Below, piece by piece: positions 33,329 to 42,602 of a stretch of DNA of 64,000 nucleotides. Under the pieces are notes generated by a model, which saw only the letters and a program-made list of their open reading frames with translations, was not told where the DNA came from and ran no database searches. Location of the stretch: the NCBI RefSeq assembly GCF_003851545.1, contig NZ_BHVX01000001.1:310001-374000 (forward strand), given 5' to 3'. Each line of letters opens with the position of its first letter. Within the stretch, counting starts at the first letter, position 1. Source of the DNA: Ralstonia sp. SET104. Lineage in GTDB: Bacteria > Pseudomonadota > Gammaproteobacteria > Burkholderiales > Burkholderiaceae. The position numbers were made by a program, and so were the translations under genes.

Positions 33329-34714
33329 TCAGCGCTCCGACAGGCGGGGGAAGTAGAGCGAGAAACACGCTCCCGCTCCTTCCGTGGATTGGCACTCGAT
33401 GCGCCCGCCGAAAGATTCCATGACGCGCCTGCAGAACGTCAGCCCCATGCCGTGCCCGCTGCCGTAGCGCTTGGTGGAGAAAAACGCATCGAAGATACGG
33501 CTTTGATGACTGGCGGCAATGCCGCAGCCCGTATCCCGGAAGGCGATCACAAAGTGCTCTGCGCTCCAACTGGCCGAGATGGTGATCGCGCCCTGGCCGG
33601 CGGTATCGATGGCATACAGCGCGTTCTTGACGAGGTTGAATACCACGTAGATGAGCAGCGTTTCGGAGCCGAGGAAGCGCCACTCCGGATCAAACGCCTC
33701 CAGCGTCAGGCGTGTGCGCTCGCCAGGCTGGAACGGGTAGCGTTCAACGGCCTCGGCCACGCATTCATAGAGGCTGTGGCTGGCAAACTGCCGCGTGTCG
33801 AGCCGGTCCAGCGTGATGGATGCCAGCGCCATGTCGATCACGGTGTGGGCGGTGCTCACTTCGGCATCGATGGCGCTGGCAAGTCGGCTGATGCGCTGGA
33901 TTGTGGCTGGCGGCAGCGTTTCCGTAGATAGGCCATGGCTGACTGCCAACTGGTAGCCCTTGGCGATGATGGGCCATACGCGGGCCATTTCAGTCGCCTG
34001 CAGGCGGATCGTGGCCAAGGGTGTGCGCAGTTCATGCGCGATACCGGCGGCCAGCGCATAGGGCCGCATGAGGTCGAGCTTGACCAGCGCCCAAGCGAGC
34101 AACAGCGGGCTGCACACAATAAAGATCACGCCCGGTGGATACGGTGCCAGGCCGTAGTTCACGGTGTAGTCGGATGCCGCCAACGAGTACAACGCCACAC
34201 CAAAGACGCAGAGTTGCAGGCGTTTGCGTTTTTCTACGGTGGCGTGCCGTTGCTCGGCGTAAAGCAACCAGAGACTGCGCACGATCAGCACGGTGGTCTG
34301 GGCGATGTGTACGGCCTCCAGCGGCCCCGCTTTGGGATAAAACCCGAAATCGAACTGCCGTACACCGGCAATCACCCAGTCGCTGGTGAGTAGCAGCACC
34401 ATCAGCACCGCGGCCAGCGCGTAAGACGCCAGCAACCAGCGACGCTCCGTCGAGCGTTCGGTCATCTCGACGGCAAAGTGATAGATCGTGGTCGGCAGCG
34501 GAAGGATCGCCAGCCAGCCAGCCTTGGCCAGCAGTTGCGCGGTCGGCACATCGCTGGCCCGGAACAGGAACGCCCAGAGCCCTTGCCACAACGCGGTGAG
34601 AACGGCCAGGCAGAAGAACGCCAAGCTGGCGCGGGTGCGGCCGCGCGTGTTCAGGACATAAATGCCGGAGAACAGAAACAGCGACGAGGCGAAGGCAGGA
34701 AGAAGGGCATACAT
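33329..34714 (-). CDS. membrane histidine kinase resembling autoinducer sensors
   Basis: The ATG at 34714 gives 461 residues; an in-frame TTG at 34768 is an alternative. Six or seven helices cover residues 1-225. The H-box AGIAHELRTPLATI near 238 holds the phospho-accepting His. The N-box NLVKNALYAID, G1 DTGCGIA and G2 GSGHGMGL form the ATPase domain. The spacing after the H-box, with a WPIIAKGYQLAVSHGLS segment followed by RISRLASAIDAEVSTAHTVIDMALAS, is like the dimerisation region of CqsS/LqsS/PhcS-type quorum sensors. No response regulator or autoinducer synthase is adjacent. The signal is unknown. Confidence 0.85.
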   Translation of the reverse strand: MYALLPAFASSLFLFSGIYVLNTRGRTRASLAFFCLAVLTALWQGLWAFLFRASDVPTAQLLAKAGWLAILPLPTTIYHFAVEMTERSTERRWLLASYALAAVLMVLLLTSDWVIAGVRQFDFGFYPKAGPLEAVHIAQTTVLIVRSLWLLYAEQRHATVEKRKRLQLCVFGVALYSLAASDYTVNYGLAPYPPGVIFIVCSPLLLAWALVKLDLMRPYALAAGIAHELRTPLATIRLQATEMARVWPIIAKGYQLAVSHGLSTETLPPATIQRISRLASAIDAEVSTAHTVIDMALASITLDRLDTRQFASHSLYECVAEAVERYPFQPGERTRLTLEAFDPEWRFLGSETLLIYVVFNLVKNALYAIDTAGQGAITISASWSAEHFVIAFRDTGCGIAASHQSRIFDAFFSTKRYGSGHGMGLTFCRRVMESFGGRIECQSTEGAGACFSLYFPRLSER

Positions 34715-35054
34715 GAACGGTGGCTGGCAGAAAGACGCGTAGAACTGCCTGCTGATGGGCGCCGGCAACCCTGCAGGGTACTGGCAACCACCCTTTCCGA
34801 AAACGCGCCCGTCATCATATCTTTTTCATTCTGATGATTTAAGTGAAATCCAGAGAAAACCGCTATGCAACGGCGCTTCTTCATGGATTAGATAAAACGT
34901 ATTAGTTCGCCTTGAGCATCATCGCGTCGATCGTTCGAGCACACGGCGCGCTTGCGAGGAGAGCCAGTGCAGGAGCGCGGCCCGCGCGGCGAAATTCGCG
35001 CTCAGCGCCTCGGGAGTATCGCGCTCAGCGCTCTGGGGTATTGCGCGTGCAGCT
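34715..35054. other. intergenic region with AT-rich promoter segment and a 23-nt imperfect direct repeat
   Basis: About 34800-34900 is AT-rich and probably holds the histidine kinase promoter. Two 23-base units beginning TCGCGCTCAGCGC lie at 34996-35018 and 35019-35041; their first 13 bases are identical. They sit just past the stop of the amidohydrolase gene (minus). No gene was seen, although an antisense frame (34919-35227) is open. Confidence 0.4.
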
Positions 35055-35984
35055 TCAGACGAAGCGGAACAGTTGCGCGGGCGTGTCGACCAGCACCTGC
35101 TTGCGGTCTGCCGGGTTGGGCAGCAGCACATCGGCGAAGGCCCACATCTTGTCGTAGTTGATCTGCGATTCGAATTGCGTGTGCGGCCAATCGCTGCCCC
35201 AGACGAGGCGGTCCAGGCCGAGCGCATCTTTCAGGCGCGGCATGGCCGCCTGGGCGATGGCTTCGCCGCGGCCGTTGTAGCCGGCTTTGCCGTTTCGGTA
35301 AGCGCCGGAAATCTTCACCCACACGCGGCGCGAGCGGCCCGCGGCGAGCAGTGCGGCAAAGCCGGGGTCGTCCACGCCGAGTGTGGGGTCGGGGCGGCCG
35401 AAGTGGTCGACCACCACGTTCACCTGCACTTCCAGCAGCGGTTGCAGCAACGCCGGCAGGCGGCGTGCCTCCACATGCAATTCCACATGCCAGCCGAGCG
35501 CATGCAGACGCGCCAACGCGGCTTGCCACACGGGCGATTTCAACTGCGGGTCTGCCGCGCCGATCAGGTTCAGGCGGATGCCGACGATGCCCTCGGTGTT
35601 CATCTGCGTGAGCAGGGCCTCAGGCGCGGCCGGGTCGATCACGGCCACGCCGCGCAGGCGCTGCGGCGCTTGCTTGAGCGCGGCCAGCAGGTAGCTGTTG
35701 TCGACACCCAGGAAGCTCGGCTGGATCAACACGCCATGCGACACGCCATGCGCATCAAGCTGCGCAAGGTAGGCCGACAGCGGTGCGTCATACGCGGGTG
35801 CGTAGCGGCGCGCGTTGGCCAGCGGCAGGCCGCGCTCGAAAACATGCGCATGCGTGTCAATGGCAGTGACGCGCGTGGAAGACTCGTGTGTGACGTCGCT
35901 GTTGCCAGTGACGGCGCACCCGGCGAGGGCGGTGGAACCTAGCATGGCAAGCAACCCGGTGTTGAACGCGCGGCGAGTGGGCAT
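35055..35984 (-). CDS. Tat-exported lipoprotein of the amidohydrolase (lactonase-like) family
   Basis: The product has 309 residues. It begins MPTRRAFNTG with twin arginine, a hydrophobic stretch, and a lipobox LAGC near residue 23, so it is probably exported folded and lipid-anchored. The metal-dependent TIM barrel has DTHAHVFE (metal His pair), VVVDHFGRPDP (catalytic His), WVKISGAYR and VWGSDWPHTQFE (final Asp). This is the amidohydrolase-2 group of dicarboxylate lactonases and sulfomuconolactonases. It lies 55 bases downstream of an MFS transporter on the same strand, suggesting co-use of an aromatic-derived lactone or similar. Confidence 0.82.
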   Translation of the reverse strand: MPTRRAFNTGLLAMLGSTALAGCAVTGNSDVTHESSTRVTAIDTHAHVFERGLPLANARRYAPAYDAPLSAYLAQLDAHGVSHGVLIQPSFLGVDNSYLLAALKQAPQRLRGVAVIDPAAPEALLTQMNTEGIVGIRLNLIGAADPQLKSPVWQAALARLHALGWHVELHVEARRLPALLQPLLEVQVNVVVDHFGRPDPTLGVDDPGFAALLAAGRSRRVWVKISGAYRNGKAGYNGRGEAIAQAAMPRLKDALGLDRLVWGSDWPHTQFESQINYDKMWAFADVLLPNPADRKQVLVDTPAQLFRFV

Positions 35985-36039
35985 GGGGTCTCCTGTTGGC
36001 GACGGATGGCGGGCGTCGTCATGATGTGGTTATGGGTGT

Positions 36040-37287
36040 TCAGACAGTGACTGCAGCCAGGTCGCGGCCGCGTGTCTCGGGCAGCATCAGCACCGCCACG
36101 GCGACGATGGCGTATGCGACGGCCGCATCGATGCCGATGGCCGTGCCCAGCGACATGGACGCGCTCATCTTGCCCACCAGCACCGGGAACGCAGCAGACA
36201 CCACGCGGCCGAAGTTGTAGCAAAAGCCCACGCCCGTGCCGCGCACGCCCTGCGGATACAGCTCGTTGAACAGCGCACCCATGCTGGCCGGAATGCCCGC
36301 CGCAAAGAAGCCCAGCGGAAAGCCCAGCACCAGCATCGCGCCATCGGACAGCGGCACCAGCAGGTACACCAGCACCGTCACCACGCAGCAGCACGAGAAC
36401 AGCAGGATGTTGCCGCGGCGGCCGAGCACGTCCAGCAGCCACGCGCTGGCCACGCAGCCGCACCAGAACGCAAAGATGATCACCGCCAGGTAGCCGCCCG
36501 TGCCAAGCACCGACAGGTGGCGCTCGGTCTTCAGATACGTTGGCAGCCACGTCATCAGCGCGTAGTAGCCGCCGTGTGCGCCCACGCCGAGCAGGCCGCC
36601 GATGAGCGTCATGCGCAGCACCTGCGGGCGGAAGATGTCGAACAGCGGGAAGCGCGAGATCGGCATTGCGTCTGCACTTGCTGCCGGCTTGGCGGCCGGC
36701 ACGGGTTCTTGCACACCGCGCCGGATGTAAATGATGAGCAGCGCCGGCAGCAGGCCCGCGGCAAACATCACGCGCCAAGCGAGATCGGGTTCGATGAACG
36801 AATACGTGAGCGCATACAGCAGCACCGCCGCGCCCCAGCCCACGGCCCACGCGCTTTGCACGGTGCCCATGGCCTTGCCGCGGTGGCTGGCGCGGATGCT
36901 CTCGGCCATCAGCACGGCGCCTGCTGCCCATTCCCCGCCAAAGCCGAAGCCCTGGATCGCCTTGAGCACCAGGAATTGCTCGAAATTTTGCGCAAAGGCA
37001 GACGCGAACGTCGCCACCGAAAACCACAGCACCGTGATTTGCAGCGTGCGCACGCGGCCGAAGCGGTCGGTCAGCGCGCCGGCAATCCAGCCGCCCAAGG
37101 CGGAGGCCACCAGCGTGACGCCCGACACCAGCCCGGCCTCGGCCTTGCCGATGTGCCACGCCGCGATGATGGTCGGGATGACGAGGCTGAACATCTGCAC
37201 GTCCAGCGCATCGAGCGCCCAGCCGCCAAAGCAGGCCCAGAACGTGCGCCTCTCCCCTTTTGAAATCTCTTTGAACCAGCCGAACAT
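36040..37287 (-). CDS. MFS transporter of the aromatic acid / sugar-acid type
   Basis: A GGAGGAG lies just before the ATG at 37287; the product has 415 residues and twelve membrane segments. The MFS signature is GALTDRFGRVR near residue 75, repeated more weakly in LLDVLGRRGN in the second half. GFGFGGEWAAGAVLMAE is typical of the AAHS/SHS family that imports aromatic or organic acids with protons. The downstream lipoprotein amidohydrolase starts 55 bases after its stop. Substrate unknown. Confidence 0.88.
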   Translation of the reverse strand: MFGWFKEISKGERRTFWACFGGWALDALDVQMFSLVIPTIIAAWHIGKAEAGLVSGVTLVASALGGWIAGALTDRFGRVRTLQITVLWFSVATFASAFAQNFEQFLVLKAIQGFGFGGEWAAGAVLMAESIRASHRGKAMGTVQSAWAVGWGAAVLLYALTYSFIEPDLAWRVMFAAGLLPALLIIYIRRGVQEPVPAAKPAASADAMPISRFPLFDIFRPQVLRMTLIGGLLGVGAHGGYYALMTWLPTYLKTERHLSVLGTGGYLAVIIFAFWCGCVASAWLLDVLGRRGNILLFSCCCVVTVLVYLLVPLSDGAMLVLGFPLGFFAAGIPASMGALFNELYPQGVRGTGVGFCYNFGRVVSAAFPVLVGKMSASMSLGTAIGIDAAVAYAIVAVAVLMLPETRGRDLAAVTV

Positions 37288-37436
37288 GCGGTCTCCTCCG
37301 GGTGACATGAGCGGCGTGCCGTTTTCGCTACAGCGTGCGCATTGCTCTAGTCATCTATATGAATAGAGGAATTCTAGGGCGAGCGAAGGGACGGTGCAGT
37401 TGGTGTTAACCCGCGCGAATGCGTGAAAAGGGGCGA

Positions 37437-40280
37437 TCAGGTATGCAGCAGGGCGACGGGCAATTGCGCCAGCACCTGACCTGGTGCAAGGCGCGGGCTG
37501 TGCAGCACCTGGCCGTCGAATGCGCTGTGCAGCGCGCTGTGGGCGAGGGCGGCGGGCAGGCAGACCGTGGTGTCCCGCCATGCGCCTTCAGCAAACGTCA
37601 ATGTGCCGCCATGGCCCAGCAAGGCAGACGCATGCAGCGGCACCATCACGACGATCGCCTGCGTGCCATGCATGCGCGCAAACGCAAACACGTGCTGTGC
37701 GCCGCTGCCCGTGACAGCCAGCGGCTGGTAGTCGCCGGATTCAAACACTGCTGGCAGCGCGGCGCGTACGGCCAGTGCACGTGCCAGGACGGCTTGCTTG
37801 ATGCGGCCATCGGTCCAATGCGTGAGCAACGACGCGAGGCTGTGTTCCGCATGCACGTGCGATGCGCGCAATGCGCGCAATGCCCGATGCCGCGCCGCGT
37901 AATCGACGGGCCGGCGGTTGTCAGGGTCGACCAGGCTTGTGTCCCAAAAATCGGTGCCCTGGTAGAGATCGGGTATGCCAGGCAGCGTGGCGCGCAGCAA
38001 GGTCTGGGCAAGGCTGTTGACGGCCGAAGCCGGTGCCACGCTTTGCACAAAGGCTGACAGCGATGGCAGGAAGCTCGAGGCGGCTTCTCCGGTGAGCAAC
38101 GTGAAGACGAAATCGCGGCTGGCGGCTTCATAAGCTGCATCGGGCGCGAACCAGTCCGTGCGCAGCTTGGCTTCGCGCTGTGCTTTTTCTTGCCATTGCG
38201 CGACACGCTCGGCCAGTTCGCGCACGGCATCGGCGTCATGCCAATCGAGCCCTGCTGGCCACATGCCCACCAGCGTTTGATACAGCATCCACTGCGCAGC
38301 GGGCGAGGGGGCCGGTCCAGGGTTGAGCCCATCGGACAGATGGCGCACCCACGCAGCGTGTTCGGTGCGCCACTGGTGTGCGACGGCCAGCCATTGCGCT
38401 GGCCGCTCTGACAGCACGGCCAACCGCGCGCGCGCATCTTCGCCGCGCTTGTGGTCATGCGTGGCGGTGGTCAGCATTGCGTGCGGCCAAGTGTGCGCGC
38501 GTACCTGCATGGCGTGATGGAACGCGCTGGCGCTTATGGAGAATTCACTGGGGTCTGCGCCGACCTCGTTGCGCGACAGGAGCCGCCCGTAGCGGTAGAA
38601 CGCCGTGTCTTCCACCGCCTTGGCCGCCACCGGCGACGACAACTGCTGGCATCGCCGCAACGCCAGTTGCCGAAGCTTATCGTGCCCTGCGGGTTGCCCG
38701 CCCAGCCATGCATCGAGCCAGCCGAGCACCGGTTGATCAACGCGCCGCAGGCCGCTTGCCGCCCCCGCCATGGCGGTTTGCACGATGGCCGAATCCTGCG
38801 CATCGCGTTGCTGCGCGTTTGCATAGGTGCGATACACCGGAAAATGGACGATCACCTCCGCCAGCGCACGGCGGATGGCGTGCCACGTCACGTCGTGCGT
38901 GCTGCGCTGCTGCTGTGCCACCGCATGCAGTGCGGAGGTGGCTCCATCGAGTTCCGCCGCAAAGTGCGCATGCAAGACCTGCCGGCGTGCGGGTACTGCC
39001 GTGGCTGAAAACGGTGCTTCAACCGCCGGCGCACCAATCCATTCCAGCCAGCCTTGTGTGAGCGCGGTCTCGCCACGCGCATCGTGCAGCAGCGCGCCTA
39101 CCTGGTTCATGAAGTCGTAGCCGCTGGTGCCGTCAACGCCCCAATCGGTGCGCATCGCTTCATCGCGTGCAAGGATTTTTTCGACGACGATCCATGGGCG
39201 GCTCGTGAGCCGATCAGCGGGGCGCGCGGCGTGTTCGGCCTGCAAGCGGCGGCGTAGCTGGCGGCAATAGGCGGGCGGGTCGGCCAAGCCGTCAACGTGG
39301 TCGATGCGCACGCCGTCAATCCAGCCCAGGCGGTAGAGCCGGAACAGCAGCGCGTGCGAGGCTTCAAACACCTCGGCGCGCTCCATGCGCAAGCCCGCCA
39401 GCGAGCCTATATCGAAGAAGCGGCGCCAGTTGATCTCGTCGTTGGCGGTGCGCCAGTGGGTGAGGCGCCAGTGCTGGCGCGCCATCAACGCATCGAGTTG
39501 ATCGGGCTGTGCGTTGAGCGCGCGCACGGCTTCGGCGATGTGTGCGGCGCCCGCTTCGGTGGTGGCGAGATTGCGCAGTGCATCGCGTGCCGCGTCGGCG
39601 CGTTCGCGGCGCGAGCGCAGCGAGCGGACCATGCCGAGCGCGGCAAACCGGTCGGCCACCGCGTGGGTGGCGGGGTTCGCATTGCCGGTGCGAAGCAGCG
39701 CGGCATAGTCGGCCAGCGCAATCGGGAAACGGTGGTCGTAATAGGCAATTGCCAGCCGAGCTGCCGTGGCGTCGTAGGTAAGCTGCAGCCGTCCGCCGGA
39801 CAGCGCGTCGGCGTAACTTTCCCCCAGGAACGGCGCGAGCACCTTGTTGCGCAGCGCAGGGTTGGGCGGCTGCCAGTCGATGTCGAAGAAACCTGCGTAA
39901 GCGCTGTCGGGGCCGGATTCGAGCACGTCCAGCCACCACGCGTTGTGCGCACCCCCCACGCCCATATGGTTCGGCACGATATCGACGACCAGCCCCATGC
40001 CGCGCGCGTGCAGTGCGTCCACCAACCGTTCGAGCGCGGTTTCGCCACCCAGCTCGGGGTTGATGCGTGTCGGGTCGACCACGTCGTAGCCGTGCGTGGA
40101 GCCCGGCTGCGCTGTGGTGATGGGGGATGTGTAGAGATGCGAGATGCCAAGCGCTGCGAAATCATCGAGCAATGCGCGTGCGTGGTCGAACGTGAAATCA
40201 CGGTGCAATTGCAGCCGCACCGTGGCGCGTGGCACGCGTTGATGGATGGCGGGCACGGAGGGTACGGTAGGTGCGCTCAT
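37437..40280 (-). CDS. treY: malto-oligosyltrehalose synthase
   Basis: The product has 947 residues, somewhat longer than the usual 700-900. RVPRATVRLQLHRDFTFDHA is the conserved N-terminus, followed by the catalytic GH13 motifs VDIVPNHMG, GVRIDHVDGLADP (nucleophile Asp) and WIVVEKILARDE (acid Glu). TATHDHKRGEDARARL is also typical of TreY. It converts the reducing end of a malto-oligosaccharide into an alpha,alpha-trehalose unit, which TreZ then releases. Its ATG overlaps the malQ stop by four bases (ATGA), so it is translationally coupled. It is the last gene of the cluster. Confidence 0.95.
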   Translation of the reverse strand: MSAPTVPSVPAIHQRVPRATVRLQLHRDFTFDHARALLDDFAALGISHLYTSPITTAQPGSTHGYDVVDPTRINPELGGETALERLVDALHARGMGLVVDIVPNHMGVGGAHNAWWLDVLESGPDSAYAGFFDIDWQPPNPALRNKVLAPFLGESYADALSGGRLQLTYDATAARLAIAYYDHRFPIALADYAALLRTGNANPATHAVADRFAALGMVRSLRSRRERADAARDALRNLATTEAGAAHIAEAVRALNAQPDQLDALMARQHWRLTHWRTANDEINWRRFFDIGSLAGLRMERAEVFEASHALLFRLYRLGWIDGVRIDHVDGLADPPAYCRQLRRRLQAEHAARPADRLTSRPWIVVEKILARDEAMRTDWGVDGTSGYDFMNQVGALLHDARGETALTQGWLEWIGAPAVEAPFSATAVPARRQVLHAHFAAELDGATSALHAVAQQQRSTHDVTWHAIRRALAEVIVHFPVYRTYANAQQRDAQDSAIVQTAMAGAASGLRRVDQPVLGWLDAWLGGQPAGHDKLRQLALRRCQQLSSPVAAKAVEDTAFYRYGRLLSRNEVGADPSEFSISASAFHHAMQVRAHTWPHAMLTTATHDHKRGEDARARLAVLSERPAQWLAVAHQWRTEHAAWVRHLSDGLNPGPAPSPAAQWMLYQTLVGMWPAGLDWHDADAVRELAERVAQWQEKAQREAKLRTDWFAPDAAYEAASRDFVFTLLTGEAASSFLPSLSAFVQSVAPASAVNSLAQTLLRATLPGIPDLYQGTDFWDTSLVDPDNRRPVDYAARHRALRALRASHVHAEHSLASLLTHWTDGRIKQAVLARALAVRAALPAVFESGDYQPLAVTGSGAQHVFAFARMHGTQAIVVMVPLHASALLGHGGTLTFAEGAWRDTTVCLPAALAHSALHSAFDGQVLHSPRLAPGQVLAQLPVALLHT

Positions 40281-42571
40281 GGCGTGCCGATACGCGCGTT
40301 GGCCAGCGCTGACAGACGCGCCTGCGCCGCTGGTGTGTCGAGCAGCGTTGCGGCCGGGCCTGGCATGCGACGCCGCCAGTTCGGGTGCGTGTCGATCGTG
40401 CTCGGCAGGTTGGGTTGCTCAACAAGGCCGAGCAAGTCTTCCAGCGGCACGAGCGCCAGCGGCGTGGGGGCCGCGCCTGTGAACACGGTGGCCGCCGTGG
40501 CAAAGTCCTGCGCGCTGGCTTGCAGAATGGCTTGCGCTTGCGCTGCGGTGGCCGCGCGCGCCTGCTCCAGCGCGGCTTGCAGGGGCGCCACGCAGATCAC
40601 CGGCACGCCGCCCTCGGCTAGCACCTGCCGGTTGTGCTCGGCAAAAGCGGCGACAAGTGCTGTGCGATCTTCCATGCGGCGTACCTGTGCTTCGCCCTCG
40701 CTCATGCCGGCCGGCAGCAGGCCGAGCCTGGCTAGCCAGCGCAAGTCGTTGCCGATCCACCACCCCGCGAGCGTCGGCAAGTCGTGCGTACTGGTCATCG
40801 CGACGGAGGCGGGTGCCCATGTGCGCGGTGCCTTGAAGGGTGCATCGTCCTGCGTGTATTGGCGCTCGAACCAGAGGATGCGCATGCCGAGCAACCCATC
40901 GTCGGCGAGCTTGTCGCGCAGGCCCGGCGGTACGGTGCCAAGGTCTTCACCGATGACGATGCAGCGGTTGCGCCACGATTCCAGCGCCACCAGCCGCAGC
41001 AGATCCTGCATGGGGTAGCGCAGGTACACGCCATCGAGCGGCTGTGCGCCATCTGGAATCACCCATAGCCGCATGAGCCCGAGCACGTGGTCGATGCGCA
41101 CCCCGCCGGGCACGGCCATCACCGCGCGCAGCATCTCGATGAACGCCGTAAAGCCCTGCGTGCGCATGGCACGCGGGCTGAACGTGGTCAGGCCCCAGCC
41201 CTGGCCCTGCGCGTTGAACACATCGGGCGGCGCACCCACCGTTACGCCGATCAGCAGATCCCGCTGCCGCGCCCACGCATGGCTGCCTGCGCTGTCGGTG
41301 CCCACAGCCAGGTCGGCGATCAGCCCAATGGCCATGCCGGCGCTTTCTGCGGTGCGTTGCGCGGCGGCCCACTGGCGTGCCGCCGCCCATTGCAGGAAGA
41401 GGTGAAAATGCACCGCGTCTTCATGCTCGCGTGCAAAGGCCTGCACGGCCAGGTAGGTCGGGTCTTGATACTGCACGGGCCACTGCTTCCAATGCACGGG
41501 CCCAAGGTGCGCATTCAGCGCTTCAAAGTGCGCGTGGTCGCGCAAGCTGGCGCCGCCATCAATGCAGTGCGCGCGAAAATCGTCCAGCAGCATCTGGGCG
41601 GCGGTATCGCCCAGCGGCGCCTGCAGCAGGCGGCGATGCAGCGCGCGCAGCACTGTCATGCGTGCGTTGCCGCTGGCTGGCCAGTCGATGAGTTGTGCAG
41701 CTTCCAGGTGGGCATAGTCGTCAACGAGATTGCAGTCGACCACCGTTTGGCGCACGGCTTTGTCTCCAAAGAGCGCGGCGGGGTCGATCATCCAGGCGTT
41801 CAGAAACAGGCGACTGGACGGCGAATACGGCGAATAGCGACGCGCATCGGCGCTGAACATGGCGTGCACGGGGCTGAGCGCCAGCGCATCCGCGCCGTGC
41901 TGCGCGAGATGTTGCGCCAGCGCGCCGGCAGCGGTGTAGTCGCCCAGGCCGGCGCTGCAGGCCGCGCGTTCGGCGCCGTATTGCAGACGATGGCGCAAGC
42001 CGTAGATCTGCGCGGAGCCACCCCACAAGCGAGCGTTGGCGGGACGGTCGTGCTCGCGCAGCGCATCGGCCACGCCGTAGCAGCGAGCCGGCGCAATGGC
42101 CAGCGTGGCTTCGATCACGGTGCCCGGCCCCGCGTCAATGGTGAGGCGGTGATAGCCCGCGGCCTGCACCGGCGCCAGGCGCAGCGTGGCGTGGTGCTCG
42201 CTTGCGCTGACACTGATCTTGCCTTCGATACTGCCGTCGGATTCAAACTCGATGCGATAGGTTTGTCCGTCAAGCAACGCGGCTTGCGGGGCAGACGTCT
42301 GCAGCGCGATTGGCTGGCCGGCCACGCCGGTCACAAGGGGTGGTATGGCCACCTCTTCGGCCTCTGCGTGCAGGCGCGCCTGGCTTTCCGACACCTGGGC
42401 CGGCGTGCCGGCCGGCAGGCCAAGCGCGAGCAGCACGGCGCGCAGCACGTCATCGCCCACGCGCATGGGGCGGCTGGCGGCGTCTTCCCAGTCGACCAGC
42501 AGCCCGGCATCGGTGGCCAGTTGCTGGAGCGGCGTGCGCTGCGTGCCGGATGAATGGGGTGTGCGTTCCAT
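40277..42571 (-). CDS. malQ: 4-alpha-glucanotransferase
   Basis: The product has 764 residues with the GH77 core: SSRLFLNAWMIDP, GVRIDHVLGLMRLW (nucleophile Asp), CIVIGEDLGTVPPGLR (acid Glu) and TSTHDLPTLAGWW (stabilising Asp). About 140 N-terminal residues form a beta-rich extension common in Burkholderiales enzymes. MalQ disproportionates malto-oligosaccharides and can supply longer chains for TreY. It starts 31 bases after treZ and overlaps treY by four bases. Confidence 0.95.
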   Translation of the reverse strand: MERTPHSSGTQRTPLQQLATDAGLLVDWEDAASRPMRVGDDVLRAVLLALGLPAGTPAQVSESQARLHAEAEEVAIPPLVTGVAGQPIALQTSAPQAALLDGQTYRIEFESDGSIEGKISVSASEHHATLRLAPVQAAGYHRLTIDAGPGTVIEATLAIAPARCYGVADALREHDRPANARLWGGSAQIYGLRHRLQYGAERAACSAGLGDYTAAGALAQHLAQHGADALALSPVHAMFSADARRYSPYSPSSRLFLNAWMIDPAALFGDKAVRQTVVDCNLVDDYAHLEAAQLIDWPASGNARMTVLRALHRRLLQAPLGDTAAQMLLDDFRAHCIDGGASLRDHAHFEALNAHLGPVHWKQWPVQYQDPTYLAVQAFAREHEDAVHFHLFLQWAAARQWAAAQRTAESAGMAIGLIADLAVGTDSAGSHAWARQRDLLIGVTVGAPPDVFNAQGQGWGLTTFSPRAMRTQGFTAFIEMLRAVMAVPGGVRIDHVLGLMRLWVIPDGAQPLDGVYLRYPMQDLLRLVALESWRNRCIVIGEDLGTVPPGLRDKLADDGLLGMRILWFERQYTQDDAPFKAPRTWAPASVAMTSTHDLPTLAGWWIGNDLRWLARLGLLPAGMSEGEAQVRRMEDRTALVAAFAEHNRQVLAEGGVPVICVAPLQAALEQARAATAAQAQAILQASAQDFATAATVFTGAAPTPLALVPLEDLLGLVEQPNLPSTIDTHPNWRRRMPGPAATLLDTPAAQARLSALANARIGTP

Positions 42572-42602
42572 GGTGCGTTGGCCCGTTGGCTGGTGTCAGA
42601 CG

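Noticed and set aside
39297-41018. A 573-codon plus-strand frame across treY and malQ
   Set aside because: It spans two genes with clear catalytic motifs on the other strand and has no recognisable domain itself.
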